Shown here piece by piece: positions 35,640 to 48,600 of a stretch of DNA of 64,000 bases. Position numbers and translations under genes: made by a program. A model generated the notes under the pieces. It was not told the DNA's origin and searched no databases. It saw nothing but the letters and a program-made list of their open reading frames with translations. This stretch comes from Halicephalobus mephisto. Taxonomy: Eukaryota; Nematoda; Chromadorea; Rhabditida; Panagrolaimidae. The stretch covers positions 248,001-312,000 of the forward strand of contig SWDT01000049.1 of the NCBI GenBank assembly GCA_009193035.1. Reading direction: 5' to 3'. How positions within the stretch are numbered: the first letter of the stretch is position 1; each line of letters opens with the position of its first letter.

Positions 35640-36010
35640 TTGGTTAGTTGGAATAGAAACTAGACTAGAGAGGATCTGAAGAGATAACCTGGATATCAGG
35701 GAACGTGGAATATTGTATGTCATGAATGAAACTCTCGGTTATATTGTGTAAAAAATATCTAATAATCGTATCTGTCTGTTGTGCTAGTAAAAATCATTAT
35801 AACACTTCTGTCTTAACAGAATCCAGAAATATCAGAATTTTAAAAATATCTAATAATCGTATCTGTATATTGTGTTAGTAAAGATCATTATAGCATTTTT
35901 GTCTTAACAGAATCCAGAAATATCAGAATTTTAAAAATATCTAATAATCGTATCTGTATATTGTGTTACTAAAAATCATTATAGCATTTCTATTTTCTAT
36001 CCCAACAATT
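35640..36010 (+). repeat. LTR-like element (copy 2) with internal triplication
   Basis: Shares an ordered set of motifs with 25010-25190. Its interior holds three about 93-bp units containing TATCTAATAATCGTATCTGT and TCTTAACAGAATCCAGAAAT, which copy 1 has only once in diverged form. Confidence 0.4.
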
Positions 36011-36256
36011 ATAAAAATAAAGTTAAATTATTCTAAGAAATGGTCTCAAAATTAATTCCCAGATGTTTTCAGAATTCCTTGAAATGATTCCAAAAATTTC
36101 TTCTGAATTCATAGAACATGTTGAACCCTAAAATATTCCAAGAAATTACATATCCTGAGAAAATAAATTATTTTGCCGTTAAAATTGAGTTTTCTCTCGG
36201 AAAATTCCCAGGATCTGATCTGGAACATGTTTGTTCTTCGATTCAGAAAACCTGCA

Positions 36257-37246
36257 CACAAAAATGGGTACGTGATATATAATGCATGGATACATTAAAA
36301 CGGTTCTGATGTGTTGGATACATTATATTGAATGTCTTGATATATTAGGTTCATATCGGTGCATTGTATTCTATATATCGATAGATTAAAATGGCTCTGA
36401 TTTATCGGATACACTATATCCAATTTACTGATATATTAAGTTCATATTAGTAATATTGTATTAAATGTGTCGATTTGTTAAAACGGCTCTGATATATCGG
36501 ATACACTATATCCAATGCACTGATGTATTTAGTGTAATATTGATGTATTACATTAAGTGTAATATCAATGCATTATCTTTTATATGTCGATGCATTATAA
36601 CAGTTCTGGTGTATCAGATGCATTACGTTCAAGGCATTGATGTGTCAAATATGATATCGATGCATTGCATGTAATGTATCGATGTGTTAAGTAGATATCG
36701 ATATGTTATATTCCATATATCGCTACATTGAAACATTTCTAACGTATCAGATGCATTACGTTCAATGTTCTGCTTTATTATGTATAATATCGATATATTG
36801 CATCAATGTGTTAAGTAGATATCGATATGTTATATTCCATATATCGCTACATTGAAACATTTCTAACGTATCAGATGCATTATGTTCAATGTTCTGCTTT
36901 ATTATGTATAATATCGATATATTGTATCAATGTGTTAAGTAGATATCGATATGTTATATTTCATGTATCAGTACGTTGAAACATTTCTAATGTATCAGAT
37001 GCATTACGTTCAATGTTCTGCTTTATTATGTGTAATATCGATATATTGCATCAATGTGTTAAGTAGATATCGATATGTTATATTCGATATATCGCTACAT
37101 TGAAACATTTCTAATGTATCAGATGCATTACGTTCAATGTTCTGCTTTATTATGTATAATATCGATATATTGCATCAAATGTATCGATATATTAACTATG
37201 ATGTGTTCGATACATTAGATCTGTTTTAATGTGCCCTTTTTTGTTT
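36257..37246. repeat. Inverted-repeat element with internal satellite (copy 1)
   Basis: The left end has CACAAAAATGGGTACG followed by ACATTAAAACGGTTCTGAT. The right end is the complement of CAAAAAAGGGCACATTAAAA followed by CAGATCTAATGTA. Inside, about 90-bp units turn into four near-identical units of about 119 bp (36690-37190) with AGTAGATATCGATATGTTAT and CAATGTTCTGCTTTATTATG. The same end structure bounds the array at 48114-48682. Confidence 0.65.
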
Positions 37247-38029
37247 GATGTCAAATGTTGCCGTTGTCCTTCATAGTTTTTAAAAGTCTCCATTGGCAAC
37301 AAGTTTTGTGGATATTGCCGGAGAGAATCAATTCTTTTCTATTCCCAAAGAGGTCTGAAATAATGTAAAGTTATGTCATTTTAAATTATAGTTTTTGGAA
37401 TATTATCGAAAATTCCAATTTTGCATTTTTTATCGAAAATGTTTTTGAATTAATTCCGAAACCGGAGTCCAATTTTAGAATTCAATTTATTACGAACATT
37501 ATATTTTATATTTTGTAAATTATAGACGTAATTCTTCAGTATTTAATTCGTAAAAATAGAAAAAACAAAAAAATAAATTTATTAATTTTAAAAGTTTTTT
37601 AAATTCTTAAAATTAAAAAAAATACAATATTTGTGAAATTTATTTTTTTTAAACTTTATGAAATTAAAAAATACAATATTTGTGAAATTTATTTTTTTGA
37701 AATTTCTAAAATTAAAAAATACAATATTTGTGAAATTTATTTTTTTTTAAATTTATGAAATCAAAAAATACAATATTTATAAAATTTATTTTTTTTTAAA
37801 CTTTAATAAAAATAAACGATTATTTTAAAATGATTTCGTATTTTAAATTTTTTATAATTCTGGAAAAGTCCTAGTTCGTGAAAAAATGGAATTATACAGT
37901 AGTCTATTGGATTTTTTAATGAAAAACCAAACCAATATGATATTTATTTTATTTTAAAAATTTTATAATTCCGAAGAAATCTATTTTCACAAAATTTAGA
38001 TTATTTGTACAATTTTTAAGATTTTTAAT

Positions 38030-38320
38030 AAAAATAAAATTATTCTTTTTTATTTTTTAAATTTAATAAAAATAAAATTATTTATTTTTAAATTTTTAAT
38101 AAAAATAAAATTATTTATTTTTATTTTTTAATAAAAATAAAATTATTTTTTTTTATTTTTTAATAAAAATAAAATTATTTTTCTTTTATTTTTAATAAAA
38201 ATAAAATTATTTTTTTTTATTTTTTAATAAAAATAAAAAATTTTTTTTTATTTTTTAATAAAAATAAAAAATTTTTTTTTATTTTTTAATAAAAATAAAA
38301 AATTTTTTTTTTCAAATTTT
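38030..38320. repeat. Simple AT array (TTTTTTAATAAAAATAAAAT)
   Basis: About ten units of 25-30 bp made of TTATTTTTTAATAAAAATAA. Similar low-complexity runs occur at 38500-38760, 39780-39980, 41760-42000 and 42190-42560. Confidence 0.6.
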
Positions 38321-39637
38321 GAAGAAACTTAATTTCGTGAAACGTGATGTATATAGTGTCTCGTAAACATATGGATAAAAAACTATCTAATATATTACAT
38401 TTTTCAAATTTTATAACTTGGAAGAAATCTAATTTCCTGAAACTTGGAGCAAGTATATATGTCTTGTAAACATGTTGAAAAGTAAAATTACTCTATTATT
38501 TTTTAAAATTAAAAAAAATCAAATTCATAAAAATCTATAATTTTAAAAAAATATGAAATTTAATTTTTTAATTTTAAAAAATTCATTTGAATTTAATTTT
38601 TTAATTTTTAAAAATATGAAATTTAATTTTTTAATTTTTAAAAATTTTTAAAAAATATAAAATTTAATTTTAAAAAATTCATTTAAATTTAATTTTTTAA
38701 AAATATAAAATTTAATTTTTAAAAATTCTTTTAAATTTAATTTTTTAAATTTTTGTGAGAAAATTCCAGTTTCTAAAAATGTCAATCGGTTTAAAATGTC
38801 TAAAAGGGGTTTCTGAAGACAATATGGAGTTATTATGGACGTATTCCATCATTTTAATTCTATATAATCTTGAGAAAATCTCAGCTAATGAAAAATAGAA
38901 AATGGTGCATAATATTTTGCAAAAATTTTTGACGAAAATATACATCTATTTTCTTCATTTACAAATTTCGTTAATTTTTTAGAAATTAAAAATTACTAAA
39001 ATTAAAAATATTTAAAAATATTAAAAATTCGATTTTTTAAAATTTTTTTCGAAAATTTGCAAAATTTTAAAAATTAAAAATTACTAAAATTAAAAATATT
39101 AAAAATATTAATTTTCAAATAAAAATTTTAAAAATTTTTTTCGAAAATTAAATTTATTTTAAAATATTAATTTTTAAATAAAAATTTTAAAAATTCAATT
39201 TTTTTAAGTTATTTGAAAATTAAAAATTCGAAAAATTATATTTTTCTTTATTATTGACCTTTTTTGAATTTTTTTACTTTTTTTTGACTTTTTTGACCTT
39301 TTTAGTATTCCTTGCGGAATAAAAATCTTTTACCTTTTCTGAAATTAGAAACCTTAAATGAGAAAATTAATGAACACTGAAAATCATCCCCAAATCGGCT
39401 TTTTTTCGAAATTTTATTTTTGATTTTTTTAAATACCAAATATGACGAATTATACTGTATATTTTCGTAAAAAGATAACCATTATCCATCTTTCCACTTT
39501 TCTCGGCCCACTGTCGACGTCATTTTTGAAGTTCTCAACCGTAAATTGACACCATTTATTTAAATATTTTTATTTTGCAGACGATAAATAACGTGGGCTG
39601 AAGAAGTTTGAAAATTCCGAAAGAGCCAAATGAGGAT

Positions 39638-42600
39638 ATGAGTACTCTGAGCGCCAGGAGACTCAGATTCGAACGGCAAATGGCCTTTTCTAACAACAGC
39701 AGCACAGAGTCGAATTCTGAAATACCGGTTAGTTTCGTTAAATTTAACAAAAAAAATTTAAGTCTCAATTTAAAAAATTATAAATTTCAATTTTTAAAAA
39801 AATTATAAATTTTAATTCTTTTAAAAATTATGAATTTCAATTTTAAAAGAAAATTATTAATTTCAATTTTTTTAAAAATTTAATTTCAATTTTTTAAAAA
39901 ATTATAAATTTTAATTTTAAAAAATTATTAATTTCAATTTTTTTTAAAATTTAATTTTAATTTTTAAAAAAATTGAAATTTACCCTCAGGCAATCAAAGA
40001 AAAAAAAGAAAATTAAGTATCAGGAATTTGAAAAACAATAAAATTGAAAATTTTTAAAATCAAAATTTCGGAGAATTTCAAAAATAAATTTCAAACATTT
40101 TTAATTTTTATTATTTAAACAAAAATTCAAAGATTATTTGGATTTCATAAATCCTTCCGGACATCAACTGAGTGACTAAGTCATAAAACTTCCGAAAAAA
40201 TTTATTTTTGTTTCTGATGGATAATTTTTCAAATTTTTTAAAAAATTTTTTGATCTCTGTTTTATCGAATTTGAAGATCAAAGTTCAAAGTTCAAAATTG
40301 AAATTTGAATTTTCATGTTAGAACAAAATCTAAATTTTCTCTATTTATGAAAAGAATTACGAAATCTACTTTTTCCCACTGGTCGGGACCAGATATTGAG
40401 AGTAGCAATTCACAGCAAAACAAAAACGCAAATTTTTATCGCTTAAAAATTATAATAAAAACTACAGTAGAAGTTGGATATAAGATACTCTCTTTGGAAC
40501 TGGGGAAAGCGTATGTTATAAGAAAGGATATACTATAGCGGAGTAAATTTGAAGGCAGATTAGCCAAACTCACTCATACCGTATGATATAACAAGAGATA
40601 TGTTATAATGAGGGTATCTTATATCCAAGTTCTATTGTACAGTAAAACTTGTATATAAGATATCCCCTTGGGACTAGGCCAAGGAGTATGTTATAACAGA
40701 GGATATGTTATAGAAGAGATCAATTCGAAGACAGAATAGTCAAACTCACTCACTCAGACCGTATGATATAACAAGAGATATGTTATAGCGGGGGTATCTT
40801 ATATCCAAATTCTATTGTACAAAAATTTTCCCGCCCACGTCTTCTTTCTTTTCGTTGCGAGACCCTTCTTTTTCTGTTTTCCTCTTTTACGTAGGCGCGG
40901 AACACGTATTTTTTTGGTCTTCTCTTTATTTTGTATTCCTCTTTTTTACCTTCGATTCTGTCGACAATTCCAAAAAATTGTATATCAAACTTTATCAATT
41001 TACGAAAAACCGCTTTTCTAAATAAAAAATTCAAATTTCGATGTTGAATTTTGACGTCGAATTCTGTTAATTTCGATGTCGAACTTTGACTATTAACTTT
41101 GATATCGAACTTTAACTATTAACTTCAATTTCAAAATTTAATTGTTAACTTTGATATCAAACTTTGATAGTGACCTTTGATAGTCAACTTTGATGTCGAA
41201 CTTTGACATTGAATTCTGTCAACTTTGATGTCGAACTTCGATGCCAAATTTTGACTGTCAATTTTGATGTCGAATGTTGGATTTTTTGCGTTACGATATA
41301 GTGTTGGAATTTTTGTTATTTAAAAACTCTACTAATCTAAATTTTCTCAATCTAGACCTGATTCATGAATTGTGTCTTAACACGAAAAATCCAGATTTCG
41401 AACTTTTATTATCAACTTTGAAAATGCAAATCCCTGATTTTTGTGATCTTTGTTTTGTTCAAAGAACGAAAAATCCCCAATTTTCCAGTTCGTGGATTTT
41501 CGTTTTTTTGTCAGATGAATAACTTTAAAAATGACACAACTTTTTCACAAGGAACACTTGACTAAACATTTCTTTGAAATTTCTCACGGTCGGAAGTGGA
41601 CAATTATACTGAAAATGTTTTTTATTCGTAATTATTGGGTACAAAATTGTTCAACTTGTCACACCGAGACAATAGGATTGGAAAATACGGACCCTTAGGG
41701 AGTCTTGCGTAGTCTCCATGATAACTTTTGAACTACTTGAACTCATGCATGTGGGAAATTTAAAAAAATTATTTATCAATTAAAATTTAAAAGATTATTT
41801 ATCAATAAAATTTAAAAAATTATTTATCAATAAAATTTAAAAAATTATTTATCAATTAAAATTTAAAAAATTATTTATCAATTAAAAATTAAAAAAAATT
41901 ATTTATCAATAAATTTTAAAAGATTATTTACAATTAAAATTTTAAAAAAATTATTTTACAATTAAAATTTTAAAAATTATCCATAAAATTTTAAAAACTT
42001 AAATTTATTTTTTTTTTAATTTTATTTTCAGAACTGCTAGTTTTTTATTTACTTCAATTTTGAGTAAAATTTTATTATTTTTTCATTTTCATATTTTTAA
42101 CGGCACTATAGGTTCAAGTACTTGCATAAAAAATAACAAAATGCAATTCAATTTTTCCCAAAATATTAAATTAGAAATAAACGAAATTCGACTGATTCCC
42201 AAACGGAAATTTTTTTTCGAAAATAAAATTTATTTTTTTAAATAATTTAAAAACTTTTTAAATAAGTTTTATTTTTTAAAAATAATTTAAAATTTTTTTA
42301 ATAAAATTTATTTTTTAAAATAATTTAAAAACTTTTTTTTTGAAAATAATTTAAAAACTTTTTTTTTTTAAATAATTTTATTTTTTTAAATAAATTTTAT
42401 TTTTTAAAAATAATTTAAAATTTTTTTAATAAGTTTTATTTTTTTAAATAATTTAAAAACTTTTTAAATAAGTTTTATTTTTTAAAAATAATTTAAAATT
42501 TTTTTAATAAAATTTATTTTTTAAAAATAATTTAAAACTTTTTTTTGAAAATAAAAATTTTTTGGAAGTAAAAAAATTTGTTTTGGAAATTTTTTTAAAT

Positions 42601-45600
42601 TACAAAATTTCCTTTTCTTTTTATGTACCAAAAACAATTTTCCATCGTCATTGCCTGGGGGCATTTAATCAAAAATTTTTTATTCAAGTTATTTTTTTTT
42701 AATAATCATAAAATTCGGAAATTTTTGTCTGGATGACTGGTTTTTTTTGTTTAGTAATTTATTGAATGAAATACTTTAAAAATAAATCATTTTTAAAATT
42801 TGAAAAATAATTTGGAAATTAAATTTGTATTTTTTTTTGCAAAAATTAAATCAACTAAATTTTGTGAAAATTTTAATTTTATAATTTTCGCAAATATAAA
42901 AAAATTAATTTTTATTTTAGAAAATTTTTAAATTTTTAAATTATTTAATAAAAATCCATTGTTAAATTTTCGTCGAATTTGTAAATTGTGAATTTAAGCG
43001 AAAAATTTAAAAAAAAAATAAAGTTGGTTTTTTAGAAATTTCCCTAAAAATTGAAGAATTTTAAAATCCAAAATTAATGAAAAAAATTTTTCGAAATTTA
43101 ATAAAAAAGTTGTTAATTTTGAACTAATTAAAATTAAAAAATTAAAAAATTAAAATATTCAGTTAAGATTTGAATTTTTTGAACTTTGAATTCGAATTTG
43201 TTCGAAATTGATTAAAATTGAAATCGTTCGAATTTGGATTTTTCGATTTTCGAATCAATTCAATTTTAGTCAGGATTCTTAGAATTCCGAACTTTAATTA
43301 GTTCAAAATTGGTTAAAATTGAAACGGATTTTCGATTTGAATTAGGATTTATAGATTTCTGATTTGAATTAGTTCAATTTTAATCAGAATTTTTAGAATT
43401 CTTTGAAGTTGATTTTTTCGATTTTCAAACTATAGTCTAAAATTAGTTAAAATTGAAACAGATTTTTAATTAGAACTAGTTCGGTTAGGATTTCTAGGTT
43501 TTCGAATCGAATTAGTTCAATTTTAATCAAGATTTTTAGAATTCCAAATTCAAAGTCTTACGTTTGAAATTAATTTTTTTGTTTTTCGAACTATAGTCTA
43601 AAATTGGTTAAAATTGAAACAGATTTTTAATTAGAACTAGTTCGGTTAAGATTTCTGGATTTTCGAATCGAATTAGTTTAATTTTAACGAAGACTTAAAA
43701 TTGTTTGAAATTAATTTTTTCGATTTTCGAACTGTAGTCCAAAATTGGTTAAAATTTTGTCCAAACTCGACTCAAAGTCAGATTCAAAGGTTCGGAAATC
43801 AAAAACTCAGGTACGTAATTAATTCTAAATTCTTAAATTCTAAACTCATTTTTCGAAATTTTCCACAAACAGTCAATAAAGTTCCAAAAAACATAAATTT
43901 CAAAAAAATTTTAAATATCAAACTATAAAATTTATTTTTTAAATAATCCGATTACATTTTTCAAATTTTCGGAAAAAATTGTTTTTCAAAAAAGTTTAAT
44001 ATTTAATATCTAAAAAAATAAATTTTAAAATTCAAAAAAACAAATTTTAAAAAAGTTCCCAAATTTCGAAATAAAAATAAGTTTTAAAATGTTTTCAAAT
44101 TTTATTGCAGAAAATCGTTTTTGGAAACTTTGAAAACTTTAAAACGGAAAAAAATAGTTTATATAATTTTCCAAAATTTAAAAATTTAAAAAAAAAATAA
44201 ATTTGAAAATTGAAAAAAAATAAATTTGAAAATTTCAAAAATTTTTGAAATTAACAAAAATAAAATTCTATTATTAAATAAATAAATAATTTTGTTTTAT
44301 ACCGTATTTTTCATTAGGTTTTTAAATTTTTTATTTTTTATTTTTTTATTTTTTTATTTTTTAAAAAATTAAAAATTAATTTTGCAAAATTTTTCAAATA
44401 TCTTCATTAAGCCCGATTCTGTGGATGAAATATGGACTAGTTTTTTGTCTCATCAAAGTTGAATTATTTTGTTCAAAACTTGACTCAGATCCCCTCAGGG
44501 CTTCAAGACAGGTGCTCCTCAGCTATGATGGAACATTTTTGTTCTGAATTTTTATTTTCCAATTTTCACAATTTTAATTCAAAAAATAAAAAATACACAA
44601 TTTTAAACAATTTTACATCTGTTATATAGTGTGTCAAAAACCATTTTAGATAAGTTTGCTTTTTTATAATTTGATATAAAACTTCAGATATCTTTAAAAT
44701 CCAAAATTAGTCTTCAGAATCCTGGATTCTGAAAGTTGATTATTGATTCTGATTTTAGATTCAGAATCCATGAGCTCTATTACGGTATTATAAATGCTTT
44801 TTGTTTGGTTTTAAATCTAGAATTAGAATATAAACGATCGGGACACAAATATTACACATCCTACTGAGGGTATCTGTTCCCGGGAGTAACTGTTGCTGGG
44901 GAATAACTATTGTTAGGGAGTAACTGTCAATGAAGAATAACTGTTACTGAGAAGTAACTGTTACTGAGAAGTAATTGTTACTGGGGAATAACTGTTAATG
45001 AAGAATAACTATCGTTAAGGAGTAACTGTTACTGAAGAATAATTGTTACTGGGAAATAATTGTTGTTAAGGAGTAACTATTACTGGAGAGTAACTATCGT
45101 TAGGGAGTAATTGTTATTGAAGAATAATTGTTGTTAAGCAGTAACTATTACTGGGAATAACTATCAATAAAGAATAGCTGTTACTGGGGAATAATTGTTA
45201 TTGGGGGATAACTATCGTTAGGGAGTAACTATCAATGAAGAATAATTGTTGTTAAGCAGTAACTATTACTGGAGAGTAACTATCGTTAGGGAGTAATTGT
45301 TATTGAAGAATAATTGTTATTAAGCAGTAACTGTTACTGGAGAGTAATTATCGCTAGGTAGTAACTGTCAATGAAAAATAACTCTCGTTAAGGAGCATCT
45401 GTTACTGAGGAGTAACTGTTGTTGGGATCCATCTCTCATATATCCCCCTTTAGGTCCTTTCTTCCATTTTTTAATTTTTCTAATGAATCCCTTAACTTTT
45501 AAATCGAATTTTTCACAATTTTTTTGAGAAGTTAATTATCACATGAGATTTTGAAGATTAATCCTGGATTACTTTTATCATTGTAAAAGACCAAAAATTC

Positions 45601-48600
45601 GCCATTGCCTTTTCTGAAGGGGGCGTTCCTTGCTCCAAAAACCCTCAGGCAAAAATCCATTTTGAGCTTTAGTAGTCTGTTTCGACTGGTTTTCTCATCT
45701 GACCTGAGCTTTCTTCCGGCAATTTTGAATTTTTGCATTTTTCCTGTTTTTTTGATTTTCTGCGTCATCGGTCTGAATTTCGGAATCGTTTCGAAGACTT
45801 CTGACGCCTTCTGAAGTCGAGTAAGATGAATTCTGTAGTTATGAGGACGATGCCGGGTCATTCTGCACACAGTGGGCTTTGTGCCTTTTTGGAGGTAATT
45901 TTTAATTCATACTGTAAGATTTCTAAGAACATACAGTAAGATTTCTAAGAACATACTGTAAAAATTGAAATTTTTTTAATTAATAAAAATAAATAAAACA
46001 ATATTTCGTAATTCTGGAATCGAATATTCCGGTGTTTGGTCCATTTCTGAAAATTGAAAACATTCGTTTTGGGATCTTTGGATCTTTAAAAAAAATTAAA
46101 TTTCATAAAAAATGAAAAATTTAAAAATATTTCAATATTGGGAAAACTGTTTCTAACTCAACACTAAGTGTTTTAAAATTTAAATATTTTAAAAATAAAA
46201 AAATTCTTAAAAAAAATATTTTTTATAAAATTTAAAAATTTTTTTTATAAAAATGTTTTTAAAACTTTTTTAAGTACAATATTTTTAGAATTTAGAAAAA
46301 AGTATTTTTAAAATTAAAATTTTTTTATAATTTTTTAAATAAAAAATATTTTTAAATTAAAAAAAATTTTTTTTTGTAACTTTTTATAAAATTTAAAGAA
46401 AAAACTTTTTTTGTAATTTTTTAAATAAAAAATATTTTTTGTAACTTTTTTAGAACTTTTTTAAAATTTTTTGTAATTTTTTAAATAAAAAATATCTTTT
46501 GTAACTTTTTTAAAAAAGTACTTTTTTAATTTTGAAATTTAATATTCCGCGATTTGGCGGACCGTTCATATATCAAAAACAGTCGTTTCGAGACTCAAGT
46601 GTTTTTAAATTTTTCTAGAATTTTGTTTTGATAAAAACGGAAATATTTCGCAAATTTGAAATTGGATATCTTTTTCTATGTCAATAAATCTTTTCGAGAT
46701 CGGAATCCTTTAAATTTTTCGAGGATTTTTTGTTTTTAAAATTGAATTCTTTCATAATTCCGCATTAATCCGAAGGAAGATTAGATTTATCCAATACCCC
46801 AAATGTGCGATTCCGGAGGGATGTTAACGGATTGGCATTGACGGACGTTAAGCCCGGCGGGGAGATTAGTGGCTTTGCTTCCATAAGTACTCCTAGCTGA
46901 GTAGAGACAGTTTTCCCTTTCCTCTGAATGGTTGCTAACGTCTTCTACTTTTTGCCGTTACTTGGTTTAAATATTACTTTTTAAAGTATTATCTTCATGG
47001 AGAATGGTGATAAAGAAAAACTAAAATATTTAATTAAAGTGGATGTCTGAGGTTGTCTGAAATTTCAAATTTTTTATTAAAAATTTATTATGCAAATTTT
47101 TAGGAAGGATTTTCTGTTCGTCAAGGCCATCTGGCGCCCCCCATGGCCACCCCAGACAGTCCCAGGCCCCAGAAGACCCCCAACAACGCTTCTGAAGCTC
47201 TTTCAACGACCCTGACGATCCCCTCTGAAAAGAAACCAGAATCGAAGCCAAAGTCTCCCCAACCCCAGAGGGCCCAAAAGTAACTCGAACAATTGTAATT
47301 TTAATTTTATCAAAAAGTTGACCAATTTCAACATTTCCAAATGCCGTCTGAACTGGCTGTTCTTCTTCATTACTGGTATTCAATTTAGTGGATATTGATT
47401 TTTCGCTTGGATACACTTATTTGTTTTTTCGAAAAAATAAAAATGAATAATAAATGCGGTTACCAGACCAACAGGCAATTAGTCATTTGTAGAAACTTTA
47501 AAGTTGGAATTTATTTTTTAAGATAAACAAAATCATGTGAGTACTTTTCAATTCAAAAATATGAAAAACATTAATTTTCGAAGAATTTTTATTGTTTTAA
47601 ATTTAATTTGTGCATATTTAATTTTGTAAAAATTTCATCTATGATCATTGAAAAACAACTTTTTAAATTTTTAGTAAGTCTCAAATGAGATTTATCATGT
47701 GTGAATTCCGGAATTTCAACACAGAACTTTGAAAAACAATTTTTTAAAATAATTTTTACTGCTTCAAATGAGATTTGTAAAGAAATGATTTTATTAAATT
47801 TTCATTCAAAAAAATAATAAATAACTTTTGTAATTTTTGAATGGAATTTGCATGAGTTTCAAAGTTCGAATCTACGCCTGTAGAAGAACTTTCGCTAGAT
47901 CTCAAATGGGACTTATTACATAAAAGTTCTGTTTTCAGTTATAACTATTCAAAACTACTTTTTTAAAGAGATTTTTTATAAATTTTGAGTGAAAATTGCA
48001 TATATACTTTTATAAAACTTTTATTCAATCTTCAACAAGATTTATATATAATTTTGTAGTTTCCATTTAGGATTATGAAGAAATTTCGAAAAGTTTTCGC
48101 TATATCTTCAGTAAACATAGGTACATTGTATATAATGTATGGATATATCGAAACGGCTCTGATGTGTTGGATACATTATATTCAATGTGCTGATATGTAA
48201 AGCTGATATCAGTGCATTGTATTCTATATATCAATATATTAAAACGGTTCTGATGTGTTGGATACATTATATTGAATGTCTTGATATATTAGGTTCATAT
48301 CAGTGCATTGTATTCTATATATCGATATATTAAAACGGTTCTGATGTGTTGGATACATTGTATCCAATATACTGATATATTAAGTTCATATCAGTGCATT
48401 GTATTCTATATATCGATAGATTAAAACGGCTCTGATTTATCGGATACATTATATTGAATGTCTTGATATATTAAGTTCATATCAGTGCATTGTATTCTAT
48501 ATATCGATATATTAAAACTGCTTTGATGTATTTGATGCATTATATGTAATACATCGATATATTAAGTTCGTATTAGTAATATTGTATTGAATGCATCGAT

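Larger units (their letters stand above)
33615..39637. other. 6-kb gene-poor, repeat-rich intergenic region
   Basis: No supported gene. It contains family A elements (34222-34587), an LTR-like copy with a three-fold 93-bp repeat (35640-36010), a satellite-bearing inverted-repeat element (36257-37246) and a TTATTTTTTAATAAAAATAAAA simple array. The plus frame at 34960-35244 is low-complexity and overlaps the dispersed TTGTCTC-type motif. Confidence 0.45.

Noticed and set aside
40783..41034. Basic frame on the minus strand (83 codons)
   Set aside because: A Lys/Arg/Glu-rich product of purine-rich repeat-edge sequence; no start, splice or family support.
43700..43815. Possible exon ending at ACTCAG/GTACGT
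   Set aside because: The first half belongs to a local intronic repeat and no phase-compatible acceptor joins it to the exon at 39638.
44870..45430. CRISPR-like array
   Set aside because: Unit length is only 15-17 bp and drifts, with no spacers.
47030..47416. Minus-strand 128-codon frame
   Set aside because: The plus strand at the same place has proper splice signals and phase match with two other exons. The minus frame extends into intron-like AT sequence.
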